Below are positions 15,479 through 25,800 of a DNA stretch of 34,640 bases, one piece after another. Position 1 is the first letter of the stretch. Every line of letters begins with the position of its first letter. The DNA lies in assembly GCA_002344005.1 (NCBI GenBank), contig DDTD01000005.1, forward strand, positions 1-34,640, read 5' to 3'. The notes under the pieces are model-generated. The model was given only the letters and a program-made list of their open reading frames with translations, was not told where the DNA came from and made no database searches. A program made the translations under genes and the position numbers. This stretch comes from Ignavibacteria bacterium UBA2373. GTDB taxonomy: Bacteria; Bacteroidota; Ignavibacteria; Kapaibacteriales; UBA961.

Positions 15479-16600
15479 ATGAGAGCAATTATTGCGGAAA
15501 TCAACACAGAAAATTTACGTCATAACTTTCGTTTAATTAAAGAATTAGCATCGCCTGCCGGTATGTTGCCTATGGTCAAAGCCAATGCCTATGGTCATGG
15601 TATTGTGGAGTGTACAAGAATATTTCAGCAAGAAGGCGCAGCCAAAGTTGGGGTGGCATATATCCATGAAGTCATAACTTTACGGCGCGCCGGTATTACA
15701 ATGCCTGCACTGTGTTTTACTCCTCCAGAGCATGATGATCCGCTCTTATATCCAACATTTAATGCCGAAGCAGTGGTATGGTCTGCCGATACAGTACGTC
15801 GCCTGTCCGATGCTGCTGTTACATTAGGTGCTACCGTCAAAGTACATTTATCTATTGATACCGGAATGAATCGCGATGGGGTTATGCCCACCGATGTCAT
15901 GCATGTATTGAAGCAATGTTATCATTTACCCGGCATACAGTGGGAAGGGATTTTTACCCATTTTGCAACGGCTGACGGCGATGATGATGACTATGCGCAT
16001 TGGCAATTGGAACAATTTAAGCGTGTATATCAAGAAATTCATGCAGCCGGTTACCGTTTCCGCTATGTTCATGCAGCAAATTCCGGTGCTATTATTCATC
16101 TGCATGATGCAAATTTTGACCTTGTGCGACCGGGCATAGCTCTTTATGGCTATAAACCATCACCTCTGATAACTGAATCCATTGATTTACGTCCCGTGAT
16201 GTCGCTTAAAACAAAAATTGTGTCATTTCGAAGACTTCCCGCTCACTCATCGGTCAGCTATGGCAGACGCTATTATACAGATAAAGAAACCACCATTGTC
16301 ACTATTCCCGTGGGCTATGGCGATGGTTGGTCACGTTTGCTTACCGGAAAAGCGGAATGTCTTATTCATGGTAAACGTTTCCCGATTGTCGGCACTATTT
16401 GTATGGATGGATGTATGGTGGATGTTGGCGATGAAAATGTTCAGACAGGTGAAGAAGTGGTGTTGATTGGACAACAAGGCAATGAAATCATCACTGCGCA
16501 AGATATAGCACAAAAAATAGGTACCATCCCTTATGAAATTACAGCTTCCGTAACAGCAAGAGTAGAAAGAATTTACACAGGAAATGAATCGTCATATTAG
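15479..16600 (+). CDS. alr: Alanine racemase
   Basis: This 373-residue PLP enzyme makes D-alanine for peptidoglycan. The PLP lysine is K34 in MVKANAYGHG. The second catalytic base is Y261 in SVSYGRRY, in the C-terminal beta domain, and the GTICMDGCMVDVG segment follows the usual order. An open frame extends upstream to 15416, but ATG 15479 matches the family N-terminus (IIAEINTENLRHNF) and avoids running into clpS. The length is normal for the family. Confidence 0.96.
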   Translation: MRAIIAEINTENLRHNFRLIKELASPAGMLPMVKANAYGHGIVECTRIFQQEGAAKVGVAYIHEVITLRRAGITMPALCFTPPEHDDPLLYPTFNAEAVVWSADTVRRLSDAAVTLGATVKVHLSIDTGMNRDGVMPTDVMHVLKQCYHLPGIQWEGIFTHFATADGDDDDYAHWQLEQFKRVYQEIHAAGYRFRYVHAANSGAIIHLHDANFDLVRPGIALYGYKPSPLITESIDLRPVMSLKTKIVSFRRLPAHSSVSYGRRYYTDKETTIVTIPVGYGDGWSRLLTGKAECLIHGKRFPIVGTICMDGCMVDVGDENVQTGEEVVLIGQQGNEIITAQDIAQKIGTIPYEITASVTARVERIYTGNESSY

Positions 16601-16779
16601 CACGATTTTACCTACGTATTGACTTGATTCATTGTATGCTTGGAATCATGAAGAATCACAAAAAAAGCATAGGATGCAAAAAAAACAGTATTGACATTGA
16701 ACCTTTGTTCTTTTCATGTGTACTGTGACCATAATGCGCATTGACCTTTCTTTTTTTCACAATTATCACATGAATTTCA

Positions 16780-18222
16780 ATGAAAACAATCATCATTATC
16801 TTTATTATGTCATTTTCTATGATAATGGCAGAAGAAACCGCACAACTTATCCCTCAGTATGCACAACATTCATTTCCGCATGAATGGTATAAAACACAAT
16901 TGCAACTATGGAAAAAAATAGTCCAAAAAGAACCACAGAATGCTATTGCATGGTATCAAATATTCAAAGCTCAGCGTTATGCTTTTTTTGGTGATACGAT
17001 CACAAGTCGCGAAGCAAAAACCGAAACGATGAAAACTTTACTCGAGACAATGGGAAAAAATGTGCCCGAATCAGCAGAATATCATTTAGCAATGTGGCGC
17101 AATGGTGGCAGTAATCGCGACTTATATCATCATTTAGACAAAGCATTTACTTTGGCTCCGAATCATCCCGAAATACCCGAGGAAATGGTTGTCTATCATG
17201 AATTACTTTTCAACAAATATAAAAGAGATTTTTTTGTAAAAAAAATGTATGATAAAAAAAATTCGATAGCACCTTCACTCTTAGAATACAGTTACAATGT
17301 GTTGATGTCTCTTGAACAAAATGCCGTTCTTTTTGTTGCAGGTGATAATGATACATACCCTTTCTGGATATTACAAGCAGTGAAGGGCATACGCCCTGAT
17401 GTTCTTGTCCTTAATACGTCTTTGTTTACAGAAAAATCATATCATGAAGGCATCGTAAAAAAATATGGATTTAAAGCAGATGAGTCACTTCTCGGTGATG
17501 AACATCAATCAAAAGTTGGTCCGCAACAAGCTATTGCCGATTATATAAAAACATTGTGTGAACGTTATACGGAACGTCCAATATATTTTGGATTAACAAT
17601 TGATACATCCATTACTTCACCATTAAAAGAATATTTGTATATCACCGGAATGGCGCAGAAATATTCGCGCAAACATTTTGATAATATTGCGATATTGAAA
17701 CATAATTGGGAAAAATTCCGCCTTGATTATCTTTCCTTAGAATATTATACCGAAGATTTTAATGCTAATGCCACTTGGCTTCCATTTTTCAATATGAATT
17801 ATATTTCCCCGATAGCAGTATTATATGAACATTATTCTTATGCAGGGGATAAAGCCAAAGCAGCAACATTGAAAGAATTTGCTTTAACATTGTCCGATAA
17901 AGCCGAGCAAACCGAAGAAGTACGTCGTTATTTTAATGAGATTGATACAAAAACTATCTCAACAGTACAAGAGTCACCGTCAATAACAGCGAGTAATATT
18001 GTCATAAAACCCAATCCTGCACAGAATTCAGTTACTTTTGATATACCTTCGACTATGACAACACGTATAGTCATTACGGATAGCAGGGGAGGTATTGTTA
18101 AAGAGATTGAAACTTCCGGCACTATAACAATTCCTATTATGGACATAAGCAATGGAAACTATACGGTGCAATTTTTTGGTGATTTTGGAGTATTGTCGAA
18201 AAACCTTGTTATAGTACGATAA
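16780..18222 (+). CDS. Exported T9SS-sorted protein with GDNDTYP motif
   Basis: This 480-residue protein has a short signal peptide (TIIIIFIMSFSMIMAEE). A helical, TPR-like first part spans about 20-180 (ATWYQIFKAQ-like AIAWYQIFKAQR, HLDKAFTLAPNHPE). A conserved block follows at about 183-215: FVAGDNDTYPFW, then QAVKGIRPDVLVLNTSLF. From memory that block is typical of the soluble C-terminal part of DUF2723 (GT117-type) membrane proteins of Bacteroidota, but here no membrane domain is present. A T9SS type A sorting domain closes it (about 405-480; IVIKPNPAQNSVTFDIP, ISNGNYTVQFF). It stops four bases before the ECF sigma gene, so they are probably one operon. Function unknown. Confidence 0.75.
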   Translation: MKTIIIIFIMSFSMIMAEETAQLIPQYAQHSFPHEWYKTQLQLWKKIVQKEPQNAIAWYQIFKAQRYAFFGDTITSREAKTETMKTLLETMGKNVPESAEYHLAMWRNGGSNRDLYHHLDKAFTLAPNHPEIPEEMVVYHELLFNKYKRDFFVKKMYDKKNSIAPSLLEYSYNVLMSLEQNAVLFVAGDNDTYPFWILQAVKGIRPDVLVLNTSLFTEKSYHEGIVKKYGFKADESLLGDEHQSKVGPQQAIADYIKTLCERYTERPIYFGLTIDTSITSPLKEYLYITGMAQKYSRKHFDNIAILKHNWEKFRLDYLSLEYYTEDFNANATWLPFFNMNYISPIAVLYEHYSYAGDKAKAATLKEFALTLSDKAEQTEEVRRYFNEIDTKTISTVQESPSITASNIVIKPNPAQNSVTFDIPSTMTTRIVITDSRGGIVKEIETSGTITIPIMDISNGNYTVQFFGDFGVLSKNLVIVR

Positions 18223-18226
18223 GCGA

Positions 18227-18811
18227 ATGCGTTTTTTCTCAAAAATAGTTACCAAAAAATCAGACGAAGAGCTGTTACATTCTTTAGGGCGGGGCAATAG
18301 CTCTGCCCTTGATGAATTATATAGCCGTTATGCAAAGCGTATTGTGTTTTATTGTACCAAAATGTTAAGTGACCCACAAAAAGCCGAAGATATTGTCCAT
18401 GATATTTTTCTTAAAATTATTGAAAATCCTTCTATTGTAGATACACAAAAATCGTTTTCTACATGGGTATTTTCTTGTGCATATAATGCTTGCAAAAATG
18501 AATATCGTCGCCGACAAACAAAAGAAATACCACATAATGAATTAGATGAACACTTAGTTCAAAATGCAGACTTTATTCATGATACTGATATAGCTTTATT
18601 CAAGGAATTACTCGAACAAAGTCTCGATGACTTAAGTTCAGAGCACCGCACAGTATTTGTTTTACGTTATACCGAAGATTTCTCACTCAAAGAAATTGCA
18701 AATGTGACGGGTATCCCTGAAGGGACAGTAAAATCACGCCTGTATTATGCAGTAAAAAAACTTGCACAACAATTACACTCATTCTCTCATTATTATACGG
18801 ATATATCATGA
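18227..18811 (+). CDS. RNA polymerase ECF-type sigma factor
   Basis: The 194-residue protein has sigma-70 region 2 at about 20-90 (LDELYSRYAKRIVFYCTK, KAEDIVHDIFLKI, FSTWVFSCAYNACKNEYRRR) and region 4 at about 130-185 (LSSEHRTVFVLRYTEDFSLKEIANVTGIPEGTVKSRL). This is the standard ECF layout with no region 3. ATG 18227 is four bases after the previous stop, and its end overlaps the next start by ATGA. It would direct polymerase to a specific set of promoters, released by the adjacent membrane protein; the regulon is unknown. Confidence 0.95.
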   Translation: MRFFSKIVTKKSDEELLHSLGRGNSSALDELYSRYAKRIVFYCTKMLSDPQKAEDIVHDIFLKIIENPSIVDTQKSFSTWVFSCAYNACKNEYRRRQTKEIPHNELDEHLVQNADFIHDTDIALFKELLEQSLDDLSSEHRTVFVLRYTEDFSLKEIANVTGIPEGTVKSRLYYAVKKLAQQLHSFSHYYTDIS

Positions 18812-19491
18812 AAAATATAGAAAAAGAAGATATTCCCGAGCTTGCGGCGCGCATACCATTTGAGCAATTAAGTGAGTCGGAACAAGAAAGGATTATTAGT
18901 CTGATAGGCAGTCCTCAGATATACGCCTCATTAGGGTACTCTGTCGAAAAAAGCAAAGAGATACTTACGAGCGAATATAGCGCGTCGCCTTCATTACATA
19001 AAGCTCCCGCTGCATTGCATAATGCTTTACGACGACGTTCACAAATTTCTGCACCTTTATTATTCAGACCGATTCCATTATATCAAGCCGGTTTAGCAGT
19101 GGCGGCAACCATAGCGTGTATATTTATTATGGTGCCACAGCAAAAAACGACTAATACAGTCGTGTCATCTTTACCGGCACAACCGACCATTATTGTGCAG
19201 ACAATCAATAAAGATTCTTTGGTATCTCTTATACGTGACAGTTTACAGTATGTTTTCGTACAAAAAGAATATGTAAAAGCCAATCATAAAAATAATATAC
19301 AAGAAAATAATACTGATTATGAGCAAATATCGGAACATATTGCATATAATGATACAACCACTGAAAAGCAGAAAAATCCCTTTGTTGGTTTAGACAATAT
19401 GGATATGGTTCTGTCACAAAAAAAAGGTATCACTTCCAATGCTCATTATACGGCTGCAAAATTTGCATATCGTCCAAGAACCGAACGATAA
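18808..19491 (+). CDS. Single-pass membrane protein, putative anti-sigma factor
   Basis: This 227-residue protein overlaps the sigma gene by four bases (ATGA). A cytosolic N-terminal part (1-85; SESEQERIISLIGSPQIYASLG) precedes one membrane segment at about 89-110 (LYQAGLAVAATIACIFIMV). A Gln/Asn/Thr-rich outer part follows. This is the layout of anti-sigma factors, and the position supports that role. The zinc anti-sigma motif HxxxCxxC is absent, so it would be of a non-zinc kind. The role is inferred mainly from operon position and topology. Confidence 0.6.
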   Translation: MKNIEKEDIPELAARIPFEQLSESEQERIISLIGSPQIYASLGYSVEKSKEILTSEYSASPSLHKAPAALHNALRRRSQISAPLLFRPIPLYQAGLAVAATIACIFIMVPQQKTTNTVVSSLPAQPTIIVQTINKDSLVSLIRDSLQYVFVQKEYVKANHKNNIQENNTDYEQISEHIAYNDTTTEKQKNPFVGLDNMDMVLSQKKGITSNAHYTAAKFAYRPRTER

Positions 19492-19757
19492 ATAACAATA
19501 TATTGGGGGGGTGTATAAGTTTATATGTGATTTATCTTTCTTGTTATAACAAATGCTGTTTCCGTAGAATAATTTTTCATCCAAGCTGGGTGATATAATA
19601 GAGCTTGTCTAAGTTGTAATTTTAATAGTTCGATATACTTTTTTATAGTTATTCATACTCAAAAATACAATTTTCACGCATTTAAGTAAATGCATTACAG
19701 TTCAGTTTCGTAGCAAAAACTTAGTTTCACAAAATTATGTAGATAAGTTTTTTGTTA

Positions 19758-20528
19758 TTAATGTCGTGCAGCACCGCCATCAACATTCATTGTTTGTCCC
19801 GTAATAATTCCTGATGCAGGAAGCGATAAGAAAGCAACAACATTCGCTATATCCTCCGGTTCATCGGCACGACGCACTGCTTGTTCCGGTAAAATATGTT
19901 GTAAAATAGTGCCCGTAGTTGAAATATTTTGATTCACAGGTCTTTGAGTAGCCGTTAATCCTACCGAAATAGCATTGATAGTAATACCGTAACGCCCAAT
20001 TTCTGCTGCTAAAGAGCGCGTAAAACCAATAACGCCCATTTTTGCTGTTGCATAATGGGATAAATAGGGCGTTCCAAGCCATACAGTATTGGACGACATA
20101 ACAATGATGCGCCCAAAACCTTCTTTTTTCATAGCCGGTAATACTGCTTGCGTGACTAAAAACATACTATTAAGATTAATATCCAACACTTTTTTCCATT
20201 GGGAAAAAGATATTAACTCAAATGGCTCTTCATCATACATCCCGACATTGTGGACAAGAATATCAATTCTGCCATATAATTCAAGAACTTTACTCACCAT
20301 ACGCTGTACGGATTCTTCATCAGAGCAGTCAACGGTAAGAGCCACAGCTTCGCCCCCAATATCATGAACAGCTTTGACAGTATCGGCAGCATCGGCAATA
20401 TCGGCAATGACAATTTTTGCTCCTTCTTCGGCAAGTCGCTCACAAAATGCTCTGCCATTACCAATGGCTGCCCCTGTGACAATAGCAACTCTATCTTTTA
20501 ATCCTTTTTCAAATTCATGTATTTTCAT
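19758..20528 (-). CDS. Short-chain dehydrogenase/reductase (classical SDR)
   Basis: This 256-residue protein has the cofactor motif TGAAIGNG (G19-G25), the catalytic Ser-Tyr-Lys as S146, Y159 and K163 (YATAK), and a C-terminal ITGQTMNVDGG typical of FabG-like SDRs. The usual NNAG is HNVG here. D41 after the second strand (IVIADIADA) suggests NAD(H) rather than NADP(H) use. Substrate unknown; FabG-like or sugar/alcohol dehydrogenase activity are both possible. It starts eight bases after the PorE-like gene stops, on the same strand, so the two are co-transcribed. Confidence 0.92.
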   Translation of the reverse strand: MKIHEFEKGLKDRVAIVTGAAIGNGRAFCERLAEEGAKIVIADIADAADTVKAVHDIGGEAVALTVDCSDEESVQRMVSKVLELYGRIDILVHNVGMYDEEPFELISFSQWKKVLDINLNSMFLVTQAVLPAMKKEGFGRIIVMSSNTVWLGTPYLSHYATAKMGVIGFTRSLAAEIGRYGITINAISVGLTATQRPVNQNISTTGTILQHILPEQAVRRADEPEDIANVVAFLSLPASGIITGQTMNVDGGAARH

Positions 20529-20536
20529 CGTTAGTA

Positions 20537-22600
20537 TTATTGCTTTTGGATAATAAATTCTACGCGTCTGTTACGACTGCGTCCTTGCTCTGTCGAATTA
20601 TTAGTTAAAGGTTTGGATGATCCATATCCTTTGGTTTTTAAGCGTTTTGCGGGTACGCCCAAACTTAATAAATAATCATAGACGGATTTGGCACGTTGTT
20701 CGGATAATGTTTGATTTTCATTCGCTTTTCCGATATTATCCGTATGACCACTCACTTCAATTTCATACGAAGGGTTATCAGCCATAAATGATTTGACACG
20801 TTTTAATTCCGGAAAAGATTCTTCCTTTAAATCGGACTTACCTGTATCAAAGAAAATATTATTCAATCGAATTGCTTGTCCGACGGTAATCGGTGCTAAA
20901 AATAAATCTTTAGAAAGCTCCGTATATTCTGTTAATTTTTTTGTATCAAGATTATCACTTATCGGATAAAAACCTTTTGCCTCAGCCCTAAAACCATACA
21001 GAGCACCGGCGGGTAAAGAAATTTTATAAGAACCGTCAATAGGGTTGGTTCGAGCAACGCCGACTTCTTCACCCGAAGGCAAAATTTCATAAATAATTTT
21101 GGCTTCTACGGGTTTTTTTGTTTTTTCATCTAATACTTTACCTGAAATTAAAACGACAGGAACAGGACGTGCTGAAGCAGGTAATTTTATACGAAAAATA
21201 TCTTCTCTGCCAATGGTATTTTCAGAGGAAACACAATAGGCATATTCTCCCGATGCGGGTATTGTGAAATAAGCCTCAAAACCCGTTGTATTTATCTCAG
21301 GTCCGAGATTTTCCGGTTCGCTCCATCGTAACCATGTATCATCTAAACGCCGTGTGACATAGACATCTTTATTACCGTATCCGGCAAAACCATCGGTTGA
21401 ATAATAGAGTGTTTTTCCATCGGCAGCTAAAAAAGGAGTTGTTTCATCGCCGGCAGTATTAATATCTGATCCCATATTCATAGGTGATGACCATGTATTA
21501 TCCGGTAATAATTTACTCACATATAGATCTCTTTCTCCCATGCTTTCATCTCTTTGTATTGCCATAATAATAACTTTGGCATCACCCGAAAGACATGCTT
21601 CCGCATACATATTTAAATTGTAAAATCCTCTTATACGAATATCTTCCGGAAATGACCATCCTTCTTTTGTTTTATATGACAAAGAATATCCCATTCCTCC
21701 GGAATAACCATTTTTTGAATATTTATTATTGAGCAATAAAGTATTGCCGTCAGGTGTTACAGACAATACAGCATTGCTGCTGGGAGTATTTAAGGGTTCA
21801 CCAATATTTTTTGCTTGAGTCCATTGATTTTTTTCAAGTGTCGAATACCAAATATCTTGCTGTGAATAGGCACCACCGACATTATTAGGGTCGCCATTTC
21901 TGCTAAAATAGAGCGTTTTTCCATCCGGTGAAATGATCGGCACATAATCGGTGTAAGGGGTATTTATCATTGCGCCGAGATTTTCTCTTTTCAATCCTTT
22001 TGGCAAATTCTTTACAACATTGATAGTGGCTTTTATGGAATCGGTATCATCTGAGATACCAACGGCGTCAATTTGATTCCAGCCGGGAATAGCGGCAACA
22101 TCAAGCACTAATTTCACACTGCTGACTTTATACGTCGTAAGGGGAATAAAAACATTGAGCATTCTTCCTTTGCGACCAAGCGGCAGTGGATCATTTTGCC
22201 ACACTTTATGCTCATTACCTTCTTCATCATTTAAGAGTATAACTTTGACCGCACCCGGATTCATACTTTCCGCTACGGCAATTTGACTCACATACATAGG
22301 GTTTTTATATCCTAATTGCAGTACTTGAGTTAAAGAACTTTCTTCTGCACGGCGCTGCCTAACATTGTAATATCCCGAAGCACGCCACGCATACTTGGAA
22401 TCTTCGCCGTAGGGCATTGCATTAGGTCTGCCTAATAATTGCAGCGCCCCATATTCACCTTGTTGAAGTTCTGAAGTAAAATCAATGACTTTTGAAGCCC
22501 ATTGCGTTGTTGCACCGGACATTGCGCCAGTCAAGAGCAAGAGTAGAGCACATTGTGAAAAAAGCGAATACTTTTTTTGTATCATAGATAATTGTTTCAT
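20537..22600 (-). CDS. PorE-like envelope protein: PD40 propeller, CRD and OmpA domain
   Basis: This 687-residue exported protein begins with a signal peptide (SQCALLLLLTGAMSGATTQ). An N-terminal beta-rich, discoidin-like region (about 35-185) precedes a PD40/WD40-like propeller (about 195-460) with repeated ISPDGKTLYFSR, VTPDGNTLLL and LAADGKTLYYS blades. A carboxypeptidase-regulatory-like domain follows (about 470-560; VLISGKVLDEKTKKPVEAKI). A C-terminal OmpA domain has FFDTGKSDL, VSGHTDNIG, LSEQRAKSV and GYGSSKP. The propeller-CRD-OmpA order is that of PorE, a peptidoglycan-anchored part of the T9SS. PorE has a TPR N-terminus and is a lipoprotein, whereas this protein has neither. ATG 22600 is chosen over the 22705 ORF start for the signal peptide. 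Confidence 0.8.
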   Translation of the reverse strand: MKQLSMIQKKYSLFSQCALLLLLTGAMSGATTQWASKVIDFTSELQQGEYGALQLLGRPNAMPYGEDSKYAWRASGYYNVRQRRAEESSLTQVLQLGYKNPMYVSQIAVAESMNPGAVKVILLNDEEGNEHKVWQNDPLPLGRKGRMLNVFIPLTTYKVSSVKLVLDVAAIPGWNQIDAVGISDDTDSIKATINVVKNLPKGLKRENLGAMINTPYTDYVPIISPDGKTLYFSRNGDPNNVGGAYSQQDIWYSTLEKNQWTQAKNIGEPLNTPSSNAVLSVTPDGNTLLLNNKYSKNGYSGGMGYSLSYKTKEGWSFPEDIRIRGFYNLNMYAEACLSGDAKVIIMAIQRDESMGERDLYVSKLLPDNTWSSPMNMGSDINTAGDETTPFLAADGKTLYYSTDGFAGYGNKDVYVTRRLDDTWLRWSEPENLGPEINTTGFEAYFTIPASGEYAYCVSSENTIGREDIFRIKLPASARPVPVVLISGKVLDEKTKKPVEAKIIYEILPSGEEVGVARTNPIDGSYKISLPAGALYGFRAEAKGFYPISDNLDTKKLTEYTELSKDLFLAPITVGQAIRLNNIFFDTGKSDLKEESFPELKRVKSFMADNPSYEIEVSGHTDNIGKANENQTLSEQRAKSVYDYLLSLGVPAKRLKTKGYGSSKPLTNNSTEQGRSRNRRVEFIIQKQ

Positions 22601-22783
22601 AATCAGAGAACGCAAATGTAACCGGTAAAATTGATGTGAAATGATTGCGGTGTGCTTCTTTACGAGTAAATCATATAGGTATTGTGGAATACACGCCGCA
22701 CCCATTCACATCAAACTCGGACGGATACATCTCATTTGTGATGCAAATCTACGATAAACTTAACATTTTTTTTACTTTAAAGC

Positions 22784-22815
22784 ACAAGGGGAATGATACA
22801 TATCATTCCCCTTGT
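22784..22815 (-). terminator. Perfect 14-bp hairpin after the SBBP gene
   Basis: ACAAGGGGAATGAT (22784-22797) pairs perfectly with ATCATTCCCCTTGT (22802-22815) around a four-base loop, 31 bases beyond the SBBP gene stop on the reverse strand. There is no T tract on the reverse-strand side, so it is either a terminator of atypical type or an mRNA 3' stabiliser between the SBBP and PorE-like genes. Confidence 0.6.
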
Positions 22816-22845
22816 AAGTGTTGTACTGATGGTAAAGTACAGATA

Positions 22846-25800
22846 TTATTTGACGATTGTCACTTTCATTACTGCATTATCAACTCCGCAACGTGCATTG
22901 AGATAATAGGTGCCGCTTGGTAAATCGGCGCAACTGAGACTTAAAGGTAATACATTAAGTGATTCGAGTGTTCCGCTGAAAACTGTACGAACAATACCGC
23001 CCATCATATCGGTTAAAGTAACCGTTAATGGACAATGTGTGTGTGATGTGATAGCTATATTCATTTGGTCAGACACCGGCATAGGAGAAAGCATACCGAT
23101 GGATAGAACTCCATTTGGTGAAATACCGTCATCGAATACGGAAGAATTAGGCTCAAATGTCACGACCGCTGCTTGGGAAGTTACAGTGCCACAATTTCCT
23201 CCTACTGTCACGGTATATTCTCCATCGCTGAATGCATTAACCGAAGGGATATTGTAGCTTGCCGTAACAGCTCCGTCAATGATTGTGTTTTTACGGAACC
23301 ACTGATATGTAAGGTTCTCACCTACAGCTTTGACTGATAAGGTATAGGGATTGCCTTCTTTTACTTTTGTTCCGACAGGTTGTTCTGTAATAGTTGTTGC
23401 TACTTTTACCGTCAGTTGTGCGCTATAAACTATTGGGCTGCAACCGGAACCGATTTCCACAGAATATTTACCTGCTTGATTTGATTTTACATTTCGTAAG
23501 GTCAGAGTCGGTCGGGTTTCTCCTTGCAATTTATTGGTACCAAAAAGCCATTGATAGGTCAGGTTTGTACCAGTTGCTTGCACCATGAATGTAGTGCTGT
23601 CTCCCGGGCATATCGTATCACTCTTAGGTGCTTCCGTAACCGTAGGTGCGGCAATAATTGTAAAGTCGGCATTACTTTCATCACGAATACCTGATTCGTG
23701 AATAACACGAATACGATAATTTGTGCCTGCTTTTTGATTTGTAGGAATTTGCCATATATAATTAGGTGTGGTGACATTTTTGCCGATTGTATCCCATGTC
23801 ACACCGGAGTTTGTGGAAATTTGCACTGCGATAGGATCACCGGGTTGGAGCGGAGAATTTTTATTGTAACGTACATTAATCGTATTACCCGGGCAGAATA
23901 CCTCGCTTGCTCCTCCATTGGGATATTCCAAAGATATAGAACCGAAAGCATGTTTACGCACATAGCCGTCTGTGCCGCCACCGAATGTTTTCTGATAGGA
24001 ATCCCCAAAGGACAATAAGCCCGTAGAGCGAGTTGTTCCGGCGAAGTATATATCGCCACGAGGTGTTACTGCTACGCCTGTTCCTTCTTCAGGTTGTGTA
24101 CCACCCATAAAACGAGAGAATGTGGATTGAAGATTACCGGGATCGAATTGATAAACGAATGCGTCTGCACCACCGGTAAGTTTGGTTTGCTCCGGATCTG
24201 CTCCCGGATTATTAGGAAAATTCGTTGATGTGGTTGTACCGGTAATCCACACGGAGGATGTTCCGCTTGAGTAGGAAAGTGCATTGACAGTTTCGGTACC
24301 TGAACCACCAAGATAGGCGGCACTTACCAATGAACGCCCATTCTGATTTAATTTCAAAATAAACAAATCCACGGCTCCTCTATGTTGGCCTGCAACGCCG
24401 GTAGCAAATAAATTACCTGTTGTTTGTCCGACAACGACAATCTCACCATTACTCAATGGTACGATTACTCTACCAACATCTTCACCATTACCGATTTTAC
24501 TGGCTGTTGTACCACCGATATAGGTAATGAAATGGACATTCGGATTATTAAATAATCCGGCAGGCGACATACGTGCTACAAAACAATCTTTACCGCCATT
24601 AGGAGCGGGATCGTATGGGGATGGCTGCGGTCCGGGACCACCACTGGACACCGGATATGTTTTATACAGAGTACCCTCGGTTTCACCGGTTATATAAATA
24701 CTGTTACCGCTTGGATCAACGGCTACGCCATTTATACGATCATTCTCATTACCGCCGAAATATGATGAGTAAGTGGCATTAGCGCCTGAAGTATTAAATT
24801 TAACAATAAAACCATCAGAGTTATTTGCCTCAGGTTTTGTGGATTTATCCGGTTGTTCAACTTTGAAATTCTCAGAGAATGTTTCGCCGACAACAACAGC
24901 CAAACCTGCATTATCCACAGCTATATCGGTTGCGCGATCATCATCTCTGCCTCCGATATAGGATGAGGCAAGCAATTTATCGCCAATAGAGGAAAGTTTG
25001 GCAAAAAAAGCATCTACCGCTCCCGGTCTTTCAAGAATAAAATTTCCTTTATTAGGAAAATCCGTTGAAGTAGTTTCTCCTGCTACATAAATGTTGGAAT
25101 TGGGATCTAATGCAACCGCTACGGCTTTGTCCACTGCACCACCGCCAATATATGTTGACCATTTTACGGAGGTTAAATCTGCGCTGAATTTTGTGACAAA
25201 GGCATCTGTTGAGCCACCAAAACCATTATTGAGATTAGAATATGAACCAACTGTTGTAGGAAATTGGTCAGAATCAGTAAACCCAACGGCAACGATATCA
25301 CCGGTTATATTATCGCGAGCAATTTTTCTGATTTCATCCAATTTATTTGTTCCGAGATATGTCGCATACACAGTAGGGTCAATAATAACGGAGCGAGATT
25401 TATCATAATCACCAAGGTGGAAAATAACTTGTGTACCTTTTTGTTTGAATTCACAACTCACAGGCGATTTTGAACCATCGGTATTAAGCTGATATGCTAA
25501 TAGTTGTGCATTTTTAACTGTACCGAAACGAGTCGTATATTCTACAGATCCGGATTCAATATTCACCGAATTGGCACCTTCGAAAGCCAAAGATATATCA
25601 CGGTGATTTGCACCCGGTTTTACAACAAAATCATAGCGAGGCAATCCCTTGTCAACTGCGACAACCATATCAATACCCGGCTGAATATCGCTTACGATGG
25701 CTTTGGAACAAACGGGAACATTAGATACCCATTTACTTGCATCATTACCAATAAAGTAATTCATTTTTGTACCGGTTTCCGATGCTATGACCGACATCCC

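Noticed and set aside
16601..16779. TTGACA-like box at about 16693 considered as a promoter
   Set aside because: No matching second element at the right distance could be found, and promoters of this group use a different consensus.
19505..19511. Run of seven G's considered as a phase-variable tract
   Set aside because: It lies 3' of the anti-sigma gene, between convergent genes, with no frame or promoter for it to switch.
22645..22923. Forward frame between the PorE-like and SBBP genes
   Set aside because: It spans the 14-bp hairpin and the antisense of the SBBP gene end; nothing recognisable in its product.
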